A DNA stretch of 64,000 nt from Ovis canadensis (GCF_042477335.2 NC_091247.1:642501-706500); one strand, 5' to 3'. Numbered from the stretch's first letter, positions 1 to 11,439 are shown. Translations and numbers: made by a program. Notes: generated from the sequence alone by a model not told the origin.

Positions 1-510
1 ACCAGGACCCTGCGTGGCTGGGCTCCTGCCCTGCACGTACGCTGTGCCCAGCAGGCTCCAGATGGTGCCAGCCCCCGGGGGGAGGCAGGGCCAGGTGTCA
101 CAGAAGCATGGACGCCGGAATGGCCCTGGCTTGCTCCAAAGTGGGCTGAGGAGTCAGAGCAACTATAGGGCCGCCCCCCTTAACTTTCTAATGCGGGGCC
201 TCCGTCCCTCACCAGTATTGAGCCATCGGGGCCCGGGCTTGGCGCTGGGGTTGGGGAGGACCGCTGGTTGGTGGCAGAGCCCTGCAGGGGCTCAGGAGTT
301 GGAAGAGGCCACTCCGGGCCAGCTCAGAGCCCATGCAGTGGGGGAGGGCTCCCCGGAGGTGGTGTGCCCCGCGTCCTGTGGCGAGAGGAAGGGAGATGTC
401 CTGTGTCTGTGAAACCCCCTGGGCTGGGCCAGAACCACAGGGAGTACAGGGCTAGGGGCGGAGGGGCTGCAAGAATGCCCCGCGGCCCCAGCGCCTCCTC
501 TGCCCCCCAG

Positions 511-2732
511 GCCTGCAACTGTGACCAGTACCTGAAGGTCTCCAAGGACGTGATGAAGCAGCTGGTGCGGCTCAGCGTCCACCCGGGAGGCCCTGGTGGT
601 GCCAGTGAGTGGGGCTCTGGGGTCTGTGGGCGGCAGCCCTGCCGCTGGGTGCTCCTGGGGCTGACCCACTTGGGCCACCAGGGCGGTGCCCACAGGCGGG
701 GGGGCGCCAGGAAGGGGACTGGGGCTTCTGGCCCACGGGACCTGCAGTGCAGGCCCCCAGGGCCTCTAGGGTCGTGTCCCCTACCTTTTCCCCAGTGGGC
801 CCTGCTCAGTCACCCCGACACACTCATGGAGTGTACCTGCACACATGCAAAGACACGCTTTCAGGCAGAGACACGCTCAGCAGCACACACGCTCACATGC
901 CTGCCTGTGCACGCTCAGCCACGTGCACGCTCATCCCTGCCTGTGCATGCTCGGCCACGTGCACGCTCACACGCCCGCCTGTGCACGCTCATCCCTGCCT
1001 GTGCACGCTCATCCCTGCCTGTGCACGCTCGGCCACGTGCACGCTCATCCCTGCCTGTGCACACTCATGCCTGCCTGTGCACGCTTGGCCACGTGCACGC
1101 TCACACCTGCCTGCCCTTGTACCACGGGCCTCGCCGGGCAGCAGGCTGAACGTTGGGGAACCTGGGCCCCCGGGAAGGCGGGCGAGCCCCGGGTGTCCAG
1201 ATCAGGGGCCCAGCCTCAGCTTCCCTGCGTGGAGGGCAGGCGGGAACGGAAGAAGGGCCTCTTGGGACAGCCTGAGGAGGGAGCCTGAGCCCAGGGCCCC
1301 TCTGCACAGTTGGTGCCCCTGGGTGCCATCTTCTCTGCTGGCCGCTCCTGCCCTGCCCGCATCCCTCGAAGTCTCAGGGCCGCCCACACAATGGATGAGC
1401 GATGGTGATGGCCAGTGTCCAGCCCTGGGCAGCTCTCTGCTCTCTGCAGAGCGGCTGCAACTTGCTTGAGGCGGGGGGAGGGGCAGGACATGAGCAGTAG
1501 CCCCCGTAGGGGCCCCCAACACCCCAACTGGAGGTTCGCCCTGGCCCTGGGCAGTACCCCTCGGCTGTCAGCTGAGGCCTGAGGTCGTGGCCTCGCTGGG
1601 CCCCATGGAGGCAGCAGGACTGGGCGGGGGGCCACCTCCATTCAGCCTCCGGCTGCAGTTCATCTGGAGCCATCTGCAGGGTGACGTTTGCCGAGCAAAT
1701 TACCAGGGTCAGCGGGCCTGGGCGGCTTCTCCCACCTGCTGGCCAGTGCCCTCTGCGGGGGTGGGGCCTCCCACGGGGTCTCTCCTGCACCCGGAGCCCC
1801 CACGGTCCCCTGGGCCTCTGCCCACCCCGCCCTGCCCCATGCTGGTTGGTTGCGAAACGCGCTCCTTGGCAGTGGGCTTATCTGCTCATCGCCACAGATG
1901 GGCCGCCCTCGCGCCGCCCGGCCCGCGGCTCTCAGGCCCCCAAGTGCCCTAATCAGCCGATCTTGTGCCCAGAACTTGTTTCCCAAGGACCTTTGAGCCC
2001 CAAGAATGTCCCAAGGTGTGAGTTCCCATGGGAGGGAACTGGGCTGGCACAGAGCATCTTGGCCCCCTGCCCTTTGCCCTCTCCCTGCAGGGTGGGGGCT
2101 GAGCACTCAGGGGTGCCTTGTGGGTGCTGGGGCCCCCCGCCCTTCCCTGGGACTGACCCTGATTTCCTTGACTGACAGGCACTGAGGGCCCCCACAGCGA
2201 TGGTGAGCAGGAGGCAGGTGAGCCCTGAGCCACCCACCAGGGACACGAGGGGTCCCCGGCATCTGGAGCCCCGGGATGGGGGGGAGGGAATGGGCCTGTG
2301 CCCCACGGGGAGGGCCAGGAAGGAAGAGGCCAGTCCCCCGTGACCCAGAGGGTTCCTAGTAGGAGAGGCAGGGGGCGGGCGAACAGAGTGGGATGGGGGC
2401 CGCCTGCCTGCGGGCAGGGCTCAGGGTGGCCGCTTCCATGTCCAGGCTCAGCCCCGGAGGAGGCCCCCGGGGGCTGCTCCTATGACCCCCCTTGCCGCTG
2501 GCTGGAGGACGCAGATCTGCAGACCCGAGTGCCAGCCACGCTGGCCAATGGCACCCAGCTGCAGCTGGCGGGCGTCCCGGCAGGCGTGCTTCGGCGGCCC
2601 GGGCTGCGGCATTTCTACTGCTGCACCGGCTGCGGCAAAGTCTTCTGGGAAGGTTCCCACCTGGCCCGAGTCACCAGCAACTTCCGAGAGGTCCTGGAGG
2701 GCGCCCCCCGCCCAGCCAGCGGCCCCTCCTGA
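511..2732 (+). CDS. EXD3: EXD3, last three coding exons (partial, 5' part outside window)
   Basis: EXD3 is the vertebrate Mut-7-like protein: a DEDD-family 3'-5' exonuclease domain followed by a C-terminal Mut7-C domain. Only the C-terminus is here. Coding exons are 511-604, 2179-2217 and 2446-2732; each has AG/GT borders (the last ends at a TGA) and phases join without a break (94 nt, 39 nt, 287 nt). The first exon starts ACNCDQYLKVSKDVMKQL; the last runs from SAPEEAPGGCSYDPPCRWL to the stop and holds FYCCTGCGKVFWEGSHL. The CNC and CCTGC cysteines fit the zinc-ribbon-like end of Mut7-C. I recognise the product by resemblance to human EXD3 as I remember it. The 39-nt middle exon is supported only by splice sites and phase; a 24-nt version ending at 2202 is also possible but ends in a different phase. 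No further exon was found in 1-510. Confidence 0.88.
840..1115. repeat. Minisatellite in EXD3 intron
   Basis: Imperfect tandem array built from CTGCCTGTGCACGCTC followed by either ATCC or GGCCACGTGCACGCTCATCC, giving alternating units of about 18 and 36 bp. It lies wholly in the intron between the exons ending at 604 and starting at 2179. Units differ by point changes and by presence of the GGCCACGTG segment, as expected of a length-variable minisatellite. The open frames across it are a by-product of the repeat. Confidence 0.85.
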
Positions 2733-2752
2733 GAGCGGGGCCGGGCGCCTGG

Positions 2753-2758
2753 AGTAAA
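2753..2758 (+). promoter_or_regulatory. EXD3: EXD3 poly(A) signal (AGTAAA variant)
   Basis: AGTAAA lies 21 nt after the EXD3 stop codon, in GGAGTAAACATGG. AGTAAA is a known weaker variant of AATAAA. No AATAAA occurs nearby, so the 3' UTR would be very short (about 50 nt). Confidence 0.55.
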
Positions 2759-2759
2759 C

Positions 2760-5700
2760 ATGGCAGACGCTGCACAGCTGGTGGCCGCGGGCTCCTTCCT
2801 CTGGTCTCCGCTCACCCCTGCCCCGCGCTCGCCAGCCCCTCGCAGCCTGAGCGCTGGACCCAGGCGGCCCCCCAAACCTGCTGGAGCTCAGTGGGTGGGA
2901 GGTGGGGGTCCCCCCACTGCGCTGTGACCGTTTCTGTCGCCCCCTCCACCACGCATCCCCCAGGATGAGGGCCAGGCCCCCAGGTCCTGGGACAGGGTCT
3001 TCCCTGGTTTCCCCCAGCGAAGCTGGCCGTAGCTCCCCTGGGACTTCAGACTCTTGCAAGCACAGGAGGGGGTCCTGGGGGACAGAAAGGCCCCCGCCCA
3101 GCCAGGCCGTGACCCTGCGGGGCCTCAGCCGTCGGGCTGGGCAGCCCCTGCTCGGGTCTTTGCCATGTAGAAGGCCCTGAACACGCGTGCGTCGGAGCCT
3201 CGTCATCACAAGGCAGGAAGTATCTGCGCTCTCGCCCAGGGAGACACAGGCTCAGACCCTGCGCTAATCCCCTGGGGGCCCGGGGTGGGCACCCGGGGGG
3301 TCTCCTGCGAGCAGCAGGCCTGGGACCAGACCACCGCCTGCCCTCGCCTGCCTCCCCCTGGCTCAGCCCCAGGAATGCGCACCCACCCTGGCCCACATCC
3401 CTTTCCTGTCCTTCCTGCCCAGAGCGGAAACCAGCGCAGATTTGGCTGCAGGGCTGGGCGTCTGCACCCTCTGCCCCGCCCCGTGTTCCTGACCACGCCA
3501 GGGATGGCTGTGGCCTCTGAGCCCCCTGGGGTGTAGCCCCCGCCATGTGCCGGGCACAGACTCACTCAGCCCCCAGCAACGCTGGGCCTTGCTGGGCCAG
3601 GGCACACTCCACAGATGGGACGGGCCACCCAGGGACGAGGGCGGTGTGCGGGGCCGTTCTGCCCACCTGGCTCTCGTCTCCCCTGAGGTCACAGGGCCTG
3701 GGCTGGACATGGGTGCCAGGGTGAACGGGCCCCCACGGGGGCAGAGACCCTCTGCAGCTGGGGTCCTGCTTCCAGGAGCAGAACCTCCGGCCCCATGTCC
3801 TGTCCTGGGACAGCGGCCTCGACCACTCCTCCCCCACAGGATTAAGAGGAAGCCGGGGGGGGGGGGGGGGGGGGGGAGGGCGGGGGGGAGGGGGTGTCCC
3901 AGCCAGCTGCGTCCTGGGGACTCTGCCCTGACTCGCAGCCCCGGACAGAGGCCACGGCCACAGGCTCAGGGCTGGGCCATGTCCCTCCAGGCCCTCAGAC
4001 GCATCTGCCCCAGCCCCACTCAGCACTCCACGAAGAGGACAGGACAGCTGAGCACGACCCGGTCCTCAGGCCGCACGGCCCCGCCAGGCCTGCCTCCTGC
4101 CTCCCGCCCTCTGCTGCCAGGCTGGCTGCCGTCCGTCTGGGGGCTCATAGGCTCACTGCTAGCCCGTCCAAGCCCCGGCCCCCTCCCCGGTCCTCATCCT
4201 GCGGGAAGCATCCTCCACGCCCTGTGACCGGCCGGGCCCACTTTGGGCTAGGGGTCAGAGGCCGGGCCGGCAGGGTGGGCTGTGCCCGGGTGCCAGGCCG
4301 CGGGGACTGTCTGCCGCAGTTCCTGCCCCGGGCTCCTTCCTCCGCGGCCGCTGGCCCGGGGCTGGTGTTTGTTATTTGATCTCTATCCTCGCGCCCTTCT
4401 ACCAGGTGTCTGGGCTGCTGGGAAGAAACGCTCTCCTCTTTCCCACGCTCCCCGACACATTTTAATGAATTAGCTGGAGGCCCCGCCCCGCGGCCCGAGG
4501 CCCGCTCAGCCTCCCTCCCCTGCCGAGCGCATTAAGGTGGCCGTGGCCTCCCGGCTCCGGCCAGCGCCCCTTCCGCACGGTCCTCCCCGCCGCCCCACCC
4601 AGCCCTCCCCAGCCGAGGGGCTTCCCAGCACCCACTGTTCTGAGCCTTTAAAGGAAAGGGGTCCCTGGGGGAGGAGGCCACCCTCTCCAACCCTGGACTC
4701 CTGGGGTCACACCCCCGGGCCAGCTCCCAAGAGGACGTCGGTCCAGCCTTCTGGTCAGCGTTGGGCCTGTCGCCCCAGATCCGAGGTTGAGGGCTTCTTC
4801 CCAGCCGGTGAGCCTCTTGCCTATTTGTGGAAGCGACGACATCTCCAAGGAATGTCATGGACACTGGGGGCTTCTCCGAGCCCCAGGACAGGGCCTGGCG
4901 GGGTCCCCAACCCCCGCCTCCCCGCCCAGCACATCATTCGGAACAAATGTCCTCCTTTTGGACCCGTCCTTCAGCAAACATCAGGAAGTGCTTCCGGGGG
5001 CCAGCGCCCCCACGCCCCTCTCAGGTCCTGTCCTCGGACGGGCAGCTCTGGGCACATGGTGTGTGGACCACGGCCACCCCGGGCACAGTTCCCCTCTGCC
5101 ACGGAGAAGCAGGGGCCATGGGCTCCCCGCGGACAGGGTGGCCATCACCCCAGCCCCACAAACGAGCAGAGGGCTGGGGGTCGTGTGATCGTAGGGCTAC
5201 ACCTGTCTGACCCACGCTGAGGCCGGGGCGGGGGGGGGGGGGTCTGGCAGTGACCCCAGGCTGGGCTCCCGTGGCCTCTCTGGCCACACCGTCCCTGCCC
5301 GGGGGCACCGAGCTGACAATTTCATGCCCCGAGGTGGTGGCCTCACGTTCCCACACTGAGCTCACAGGGCCCCTTTGTCTGCCGCCCGCTGCGGGTGTCA
5401 ATGGGACTTTTCTCCCAGGCTCTGCTCCCGGGCCCAGCGGGGTCTCCAGACGCTCTTCTCCAGGCCAGGGGGGCCTGAGCCCCCCACCTGGGTGGGGCCT
5501 CGCTCTGTGAACCCACCACCTTCTGGGGATGGGCCTGGGCACAGCCGAGCAGGCAGATACACAAAAAACACAGACGCAACCAGCAGGAGGTCCTGCCTGC
5601 AGAGTGGCGGCCCCTCCGTGCTGCAGGGTTACCCCTCCCCACTCCGGAGGCGAACATGGGCCTGAGTACACAGAGCCCAGCGCCTCCCTCCCAACCACAG

Positions 5701-6650
5701 CTTGTCTCTGGGGCTGGCGGGGAGGGCAGCTGGAAGTGGACAGGGACCCCCACTCTCAAGGTGGTCAGCTCAGCAGCCACTGACCCCAGGCCCCCTTAGT
5801 GGGCCCAGGGACGTGTCTCTGCAGGATAAGTGGGCAAAGGAGGGGCTCCCCCAAAGCAGCAGCACCCCAGTCATGCCAGGGCCAGGCTGAGTACAGGGCC
5901 TGGGCTGGGTCTGTGCTCAGCTCAAGGCATAACCACCTGTGTAGTGGGGAGCACAGCTGAGCAGAGGGGCTGGACCACCAGCCTCGGGAAGAGCAGGGCA
6001 CGGGGCCTGGGCGGCTCTGGCTACCAGAAGGACCCCAGGCAGGGGCAGCCGCCTCACCCACGTGGGTCTCCAGGCCTAGGGGACATGGGACAGACACCCA
6101 CCAAGTTCACCACCAAACAGGGCCTAACAGGGTGGTCTCCCCAGCTGCCTCCCAGGAGTCCCAAGTGGCCTCTGACTGCCCCAGGCCGACTGCTCTGAGG
6201 CTCATCCCTCCTTAATTTCCAACGACCACAGCAGAGCTATAAACTGAAATTCTAATGAGGGAATTTGGCGGCAGTGTTAGTGCCTGTCAATAAAAAGCGG
6301 GTTTACTGTTTGGAAGTGAGTCATTTCAGAGTTCCCTTTCAGCGCAGCACTGGCACCTTACCTGGGACTGCTCACCTGGCCAGGCCTCACCCGGCCCAGT
6401 TCCTGCGGATGGGGTGGCCCGCGAGAGGAGGTAGGCCCCTCTACAGCAGTGTAGCTGACTGCCAGGCCGACCCCAGCCCAGGGGCCACAGACCCGTTTCT
6501 TCTGGGGCAGGGCTGAGAAAACCTCAGGGCCTGGCTCCTCTTGCCAGTCAAGTTAGGGAGCTAACGGGGTGACCGAGGCCCCCAGGGGAGCGGTTCTCCA
6601 GCGGAAAGGCCCCGCGTGGCTGAGGTCACAGTCCCGAGGTGTCCTGGAGT
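2760..6650. other. EXD3-NRARP intergenic region
   Basis: GC-rich, mostly non-repetitive DNA with no exon I can support; the overlapping open frames are typical of GC-rich sequence. It holds G runs at 3855-3876 (22 G) and 5230-5242 (13 G), a TTAATGAATTAG homeodomain-type motif near 4460-4472, an RBPJ-like site on the minus strand at 5347-5354, and an AT-richer island at about 6195-6345. The last of these resembles a conserved enhancer in composition but was not tested by alignment. Confidence 0.6.
6312..6323 (+). promoter_or_regulatory. ETS/AP-1 composite motif upstream of NRARP
   Basis: GGAAGTGAGTCA joins an ETS core (GGAAGT) to an AP-1/NF-E2 core (TGAGTCA). It lies about 0.85 kb upstream of the predicted NRARP start site, in an AT-rich patch. 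The identical 12-mer recurs at 53770-53781 near TOR4A. Function is inferred from the motif only. Confidence 0.4.
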
Positions 6651-7086
6651 TGTCTCCCTGGGGGAAATGTGTCCTACGGGCCGAGCTGGGCAGGTCTCAT
6701 CCCTGCGAGCGCCTGGGGTGCTGGGGGCGCGGAGGGTCCGCGGCTAGCACTCCAGGAGCGGGGAGCGAGACTGGGGGTCTCTACCCGAGCCCTGCGCTCC
6801 CCCGCCCCCGTCCGAGATGCCAGCAAAGACCCAACCAGAGGAGGCGGCCCTCGCGCCCCTCGGGGTCGCGCCCAGCCCCGGGCTGGGCCTGGCCTGTTCG
6901 CGCGCGGACCTTGGAATTCCCCGGGTGGCTGGAGGGGGCGTGGGCGGGGCGGCGGCGGGGACGCGGACCCCCGCCCACCCGCGGCCACCTGGCTCCCAGC
7001 CCCGCGCCACCGGCGGCCAGCGCCCCCTGCCGCGCGGCCGCCCCGCCGGACACGCCCCTCGCGGCCCCGCCCCGCGCGGGCGCTGC

Positions 7087-7145
7087 CCAATGGGCGGGCG
7101 GCGGGCGCGCGCGTCACGGGCGCCCATTGTCATGCGAGTATAAGG
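7087..7145 (+). promoter_or_regulatory. NRARP: NRARP core promoter: CCAAT and TATA boxes
   Basis: A CCAAT box sits at 7087-7091 (GCCCAATGGG) and a TATA-like element, TATAAGG, at 7139-7145. Spacing predicts transcription start near 7170, giving a 5' UTR of about 330 nt before the ATG at 7497. A TATA box inside a CpG island fits a rapidly induced Notch target. The start site is inferred, not observed. Confidence 0.6.
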
Positions 7146-7496
7146 AAGGTGAACGGCGCCCGGGCGCGGCGGGCGGGCGAGTGCAGCGGCGCCTGGCGAG
7201 GCGCGTGCAGCCGCAGCCCGAGAGCGCAGGGACCGGGAACGCGGCTCCGCTGCCCCGGCCCGGCCGGCCCCGCAAGCGCAGCGCCCGCCCCCGTCGCCCG
7301 TCCGCCGGGCGCGGCTGGATGTGGCGGGGGTCCCGAGGCGCCGGCCCCCGGCCCCCAGCGCCCGGAGCGCCCAGGGGTGGCGTGCGGGGCCCGGGGGCGC
7401 CGCGCCTTCCATGCGCCGAGGCGCGCCCCGAGGCAGCCGGGGGCCCGCGCCGAAGCCGCCGCCCGCGCTGAGCCGCGGCCCGCGCCCGGCGGCAGC

Positions 7497-7841
7497 ATGA
7501 GCCAAGCCGAGCTGTCCACCTGCTCGGCGCCGCAGACGCAGCGCATCTTCCAGGAGGCCGTGCGCAAGGGCAACACGCAGGAGCTGCAGTCGCTGCTGCA
7601 AAACATGACCAACTGCGAGTTCAACGTGAACTCGTTCGGGCCAGAGGGCCAGACTGCGTTGCACCAGTCGGTCATCGACGGCAACCTGGAGCTAGTGAAA
7701 CTGCTGGTCAAGTTCGGCGCGGACATCCGCCTGGCAAACCGCGACGGCTGGAGTGCGCTGCACATCGCCGCGTTCGGCGGCCACCAGGACATCGTGCTCT
7801 ATCTCATCACCAAGGCCAAGTACGCCGGCGGAGGCCGGTGA
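7497..7841 (+). CDS. NRARP: NRARP, Notch-regulated ankyrin repeat protein (complete)
   Basis: Single-exon gene encoding 114 residues, the same length as the human protein, starting MSQAELSTCSAPQTQRIF and ending in KYAGGGR. NRARP is a small ankyrin-repeat protein induced by Notch; it binds the Notch intracellular domain together with RBPJ, destabilises the former and so closes a negative feedback loop. It is also reported to stabilise LEF1 in Wnt signalling. Two ankyrin repeats are visible: GPEGQTALHQSVIDGNLELV (about residues 49-68) and NRDGWSALHIAAFGGHQDIV (about 82-101). The ATG is chosen because the upstream in-frame part is low-complexity 5' UTR and the product then matches family length. 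Its downstream neighbour TOR4A is on the opposite strand more than 43 kb away. Confidence 0.97.
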   Translation: MSQAELSTCSAPQTQRIFQEAVRKGNTQELQSLLQNMTNCEFNVNSFGPEGQTALHQSVIDGNLELVKLLVKFGADIRLANRDGWSALHIAAFGGHQDIVLYLITKAKYAGGGR

Positions 7842-9167
7842 TGCCGGTCCAGACCCCGGGCCCGCACGCGGGCCCCGCGCGTCCTCCTTGCTGTACCTTC
7901 CCGCCAACTACCTCGGTGTGCGCCCGGCCCTCGGCGCCCGCGGCCACCACGAGTCCGGCGCGCACGTCCGTGCCCACGGGGGCCGCGCCCGCCCGCCCGC
8001 CCGCGGCCGGGGGCCAGGGCCGCCTCCCCCCGCGGGCACCGGGGACCGGCCGGGGCGCTTCCCACGGCCCCGCCCGCCGCCGCGCGGGTGGGGGAGGAGC
8101 GCGGGCCCCAGCCCCTTTGAAATTTGAGTCTCGCCACCAGCAAGTTCGGAATCCCGAGACACCGGATCCTCCTGCTCGAAATGTTTTCTCCTGAAGGTGG
8201 AAGGACCCGTGGCCGACGCGCGACGGAGGAGACGCTCTGCGGTTCCCGTGGGCTCCAAACTATTTATCACGTGTGTGCATATTTGTGGGTGATGTTTGTG
8301 CGCCTGAATTTTGTGTTTGGAAAATATTGTGCGTGGTCAATGTGGTTAAGGGGGGGTGGGCGGGGAGATGTACTTTTTTTTTTTTTAGTCTTAAAACTAA
8401 AAACTTGAGTTTTGTCATTTCTTGGTTGCACTGAAAATACCGCCCAGCCTGATGGTTCCCCCGCGCTGCTCCGTCCCCTCCGGCTTCTCCCCCTCAGCTC
8501 CTCTCCTCCGCCCGCCCCGCCTTCCCCTCTCACACACACGATTCCGCGTGAGTTTTGGAAGCCCCGGGCCCCCCTCCGCCTTCTCCGGTGAGAGGCCGCC
8601 AGCCGCCAAGCCCGCCGGTTTTCAGAGCTCCCGTGGGAGCCTGGGTGCTCGGGTGTGGCGGTGACGGAGGTGGGGATCAAGCCTTTCTAGTTAGTTCTAT
8701 TATAGTTAACAGTCGATTGCACACTTTTTTAAAAAAAGTAAATGGATTTGCCACAATTAAATGTCATAACATTTATGACAATATAAAATATTAACATATT
8801 TTAAGCCAAGTTTTAGGTGTATTTTTTAAATCTTGGTTATAGACCCAATTTTAAAGGGCGTTGTATCCAGCGTTGTGAAGGCAACTGTACCCATATTTAT
8901 ATTTTTATAAAATGCCTATAAGACTGTGAATCTCTTGTGCTACTTGCCGAGTGAGCTGAAGGGCCGCTTTACCCCCTCTTCAGTCTCCCAGAGCTTCCAG
9001 GACCCGATTCGAATCCGAAAGCCCTGCCAGGCGGGAGGGGCCGCGCGAGGACCCAGGCCGGAGGCCGTCCCTCTGCGTCACTCTTCGTCCCGAAAGGCGC
9101 CCTTCCTGGTCTCCGAGGTTCCAATTTTCTATGCAACCCCACACCCCTTGTTGTTTTGATCCTGAGA

Positions 9168-9173
9168 AATAAA
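9168..9173 (+). promoter_or_regulatory. NRARP: NRARP proximal poly(A) signal
   Basis: Canonical AATAAA in GAGAAATAAAAGGG about 1.3 kb after the NRARP stop. Use is uncertain because stronger clustered signals follow about 420 nt further on. Confidence 0.4.
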
Positions 9174-9589
9174 AGGGAGGCTGAATTATTCAAATTTAAA
9201 TGAGGCTTCCCCAGGGTAGAAGTGCTGCTGACCCTTCGTGCAAAAATGGGGAGCACTTGAGGACACAGGTGGGTGGAGGCCCTTTGTGCGTGGCTGGTCA
9301 GATTTGGGCAGTCATCTGTGGCTTTTTATAAAACCTTGTGTGAGAAGAATATATTGATAATGTCAGTGAAAAGCAGACATTGAAACTGAGGCACAGATTA
9401 CTCCAAAAGGAGTTTTTCTGTATATTTTTTTCTAGATGCAAATACCTTAATTATGTTAATTAATGTTAAGACTTTCTAGGCTTACGTGGAAGCTGTGTAT
9501 GGGTCCCGGTGTGATCACTTCTAACTGGATGAAGTCTGCAGCACATTCCTGAGTGTACGATATAGACTTGTAGCCCAGCATGAAAAATT

Positions 9590-9604
9590 TATAAATAAAT
9601 AAAT
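9590..9604 (+). promoter_or_regulatory. NRARP: NRARP distal poly(A) signal cluster
   Basis: Overlapping AATAAA motifs in ATAAATAAATAAATTTTTC, followed by T-rich sequence and then by GC-rich intergenic DNA. With the predicted start near 7170 the transcript would be about 2.4 kb. Confidence 0.6.
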
Positions 9605-9625
9605 TTTTCATTGATGTTTTTATAT

Positions 9626-11400
9626 TAAGAAGTCTGTTGGTTCTTGGGCTTGGCACGGAGTGAGAGTCAGGCTGCGACGTGCTGTTCGCAGTGACGACCG
9701 CGTGGTGCTTGGCTTGTCTCCACCGCCAGACGGAGCCTGGGAAGCTGGCTCTGGGCTCAGCCCCGAGGCACCGCAGTGGCCACGCAGGGCTTGTGAGGAC
9801 CCCGCCTGCCCACCTTCTTCCAGCCGCAGGAGCACCCCAGGGCGCCCAGAGCCGCTTCCTCTGCTCCTGGCGAAGCAGCCAAAGCCTCCCTTTGGGAGTT
9901 CTGCTTGAAACTCCCCCCCACCCACCCCCAAAGCCAGCCTGCCAAGGCGCCTCTTGTCTCCTCGCCCCCAGCTACTGTGGGTTTCTGCTGGACCACCTGC
10001 TGCACAGAAAGGGTACCCTTTAAATGTGGGGGAGCTTCTGATGACTGTAAGGCCCCTTCTTCCCCTCTGGCCCTAGTGCCTCCTGAGAGTTAAGGCCAGC
10101 ATGCCCCAAGCAGCCACTCCCCCAGGGCACAGACCCCGAAGGCAACTCTGGTCCACCCCTGGGGCTGGTATAGGAGGGGCTTCAAGGGACGGACAGCCAC
10201 CCCCTACTCCCCCAGCCCTCCTCCCCCTGCAAGAGCAGCCTGCCCAGAGGGGATTGAGAGAGCCAGGCCTTGAAGTTTTAACTTGGCTGCCACTCGGGAG
10301 TCACAAGGAGACTTGTTCTTGTAAATCTTTCAGACACCCCTTCTAGAAGCCTGAGGGCGTCGGCTTCCCCTCAGGAGGGTTACAGCTTCCCCTCAGGAGG
10401 GTTACAGCCACATTTTGTTCCCAAGACACAAAGACGCATTGTCATTCCCCTGTTCCTACTTTGCACCTCCAGCTCTGTTCTGCCCTGAGGATTTCCCAAG
10501 GGAATTTTCAGTTGGTTAAACAGACATTCGTGGACCCCCGGCTGGTGTTGGGCCGATGGGCCGGCTCCCTCCTAAGACACCACAGAGACAACGGAATATT
10601 TGACGCAAATGAGCCCCCAGGGGAGGTGGTGTCCACCTGGCCGCTCAGGCCCAGTGAGATGGTCTGTCCTGGGGGGAGGGGTGCCTGGCCCCAAAGGAAA
10701 AGGTGCTGCAAGAATTTGGACACTGTTGGGGCATCCGGCCTGGGCACTACCTGGCCACCCAAGTGGCTGGAACATGTCTCCACTTCCCACGCTGACACCA
10801 CAGGAGAGAGTCAAAACTATCAACAATCGAAGAGAGGGCGCAGGCCCCTGACACAGGCCCCCAGCTGAGGGGTCAAGGGCCGGGCGCTCACTGCGGGGCG
10901 TTGGCCAGCGCTTCACCTGGGGTCCCCACCACCCCGCCTCAGGCTTCAGATGCGGGAACAGCTCTTTAAGCCTCTTGGTGGCCCGGGTGACAAAGAGGTG
11001 CAGTGAGCCCCCCCCCTCCGCCCCCGCCCGGCCTCCAGGATCCCACGGTGTGTGCGAGGTGTGTGCGAGCAGGCCAGGCCTCCCGGAGTGGCTGCCGTGG
11101 AGGAGGCAGGCAGACCAGCGACCAAGGGCAGGGCTGGCGCCCTTCTCCCGGCCAGGACTGCTGGCAGCTCCTGGCGACTGTCAGGCTCTCTGACCTAAGC
11201 CCGGCGGAACTCAGGAAGTGTTTACTGTTGGAGGGGATGCCAGAGAGACCAGGAAATGCAGGCAAATGGTCAGCCAGAAAGAGTGATGTCCAAAGCCAGT
11301 GGGCGTGGGAGCCAGGAGAGAGCCGGCCAGAGCTGAGAGCCGAAGCAGCGGGTGAGCAGGGCGAGGGGGCCGGCGGCCCTCCGGCTCTGCCCCGCAAAGG
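9626..11400. other. Intergenic region downstream of NRARP
   Basis: No recognisable gene or transposon. The only local structure I see is a perfect tandem duplication of a 22-bp unit at about 10363-10408 (CTTCCCCTCAGGAGGGTTAC repeated). Open frames here lack similarity to any protein I know. Confidence 0.6.
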
Positions 11401-11439
11401 CCCTGCGGTCAGCACAGGGCGCTCAGCTCTGACCTGCCG

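Larger units (their letters stand above)
6680..8260. promoter_or_regulatory. NRARP: CpG island over NRARP promoter, 5' UTR and coding exon
   Basis: Dense CpG and GC boxes (GGGCGGGG, CCGCCC) run from about 6680 to about 8260, covering the predicted promoter, all of the coding exon and the start of the 3' UTR. Limits were set by eye. This is the composition expected of a widely poised developmental promoter. Confidence 0.8.
7842..9625 (+). other. NRARP: NRARP 3' UTR
   Basis: Sequence turns from GC-rich to AT-rich after the stop and stays free of recognisable transposons up to about 9620. This matches the long conserved 3' UTR of vertebrate NRARP. AATAAA occurs at 9168-9173, and a cluster of overlapping AATAAA motifs lies at about 9590-9604. 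The distal cluster probably marks the main end, giving a 3' UTR of about 1.8 kb; the proximal one could give a shorter form. AT-rich patches at 8690-8935 could confer RNA instability. Confidence 0.7.

Noticed and set aside
268-1149. 293-codon open frame over the EXD3 exon and minisatellite
   Set aside because: Runs through splice sites into tandem repeat; open only because of repeat composition and in a different frame from the EXD3 exon.
2179-2202. 24-nt alternative EXD3 exon ending at the first GTGAGC
   Set aside because: It would join the next exon out of frame, while the 39-nt version keeps phase with both neighbours.
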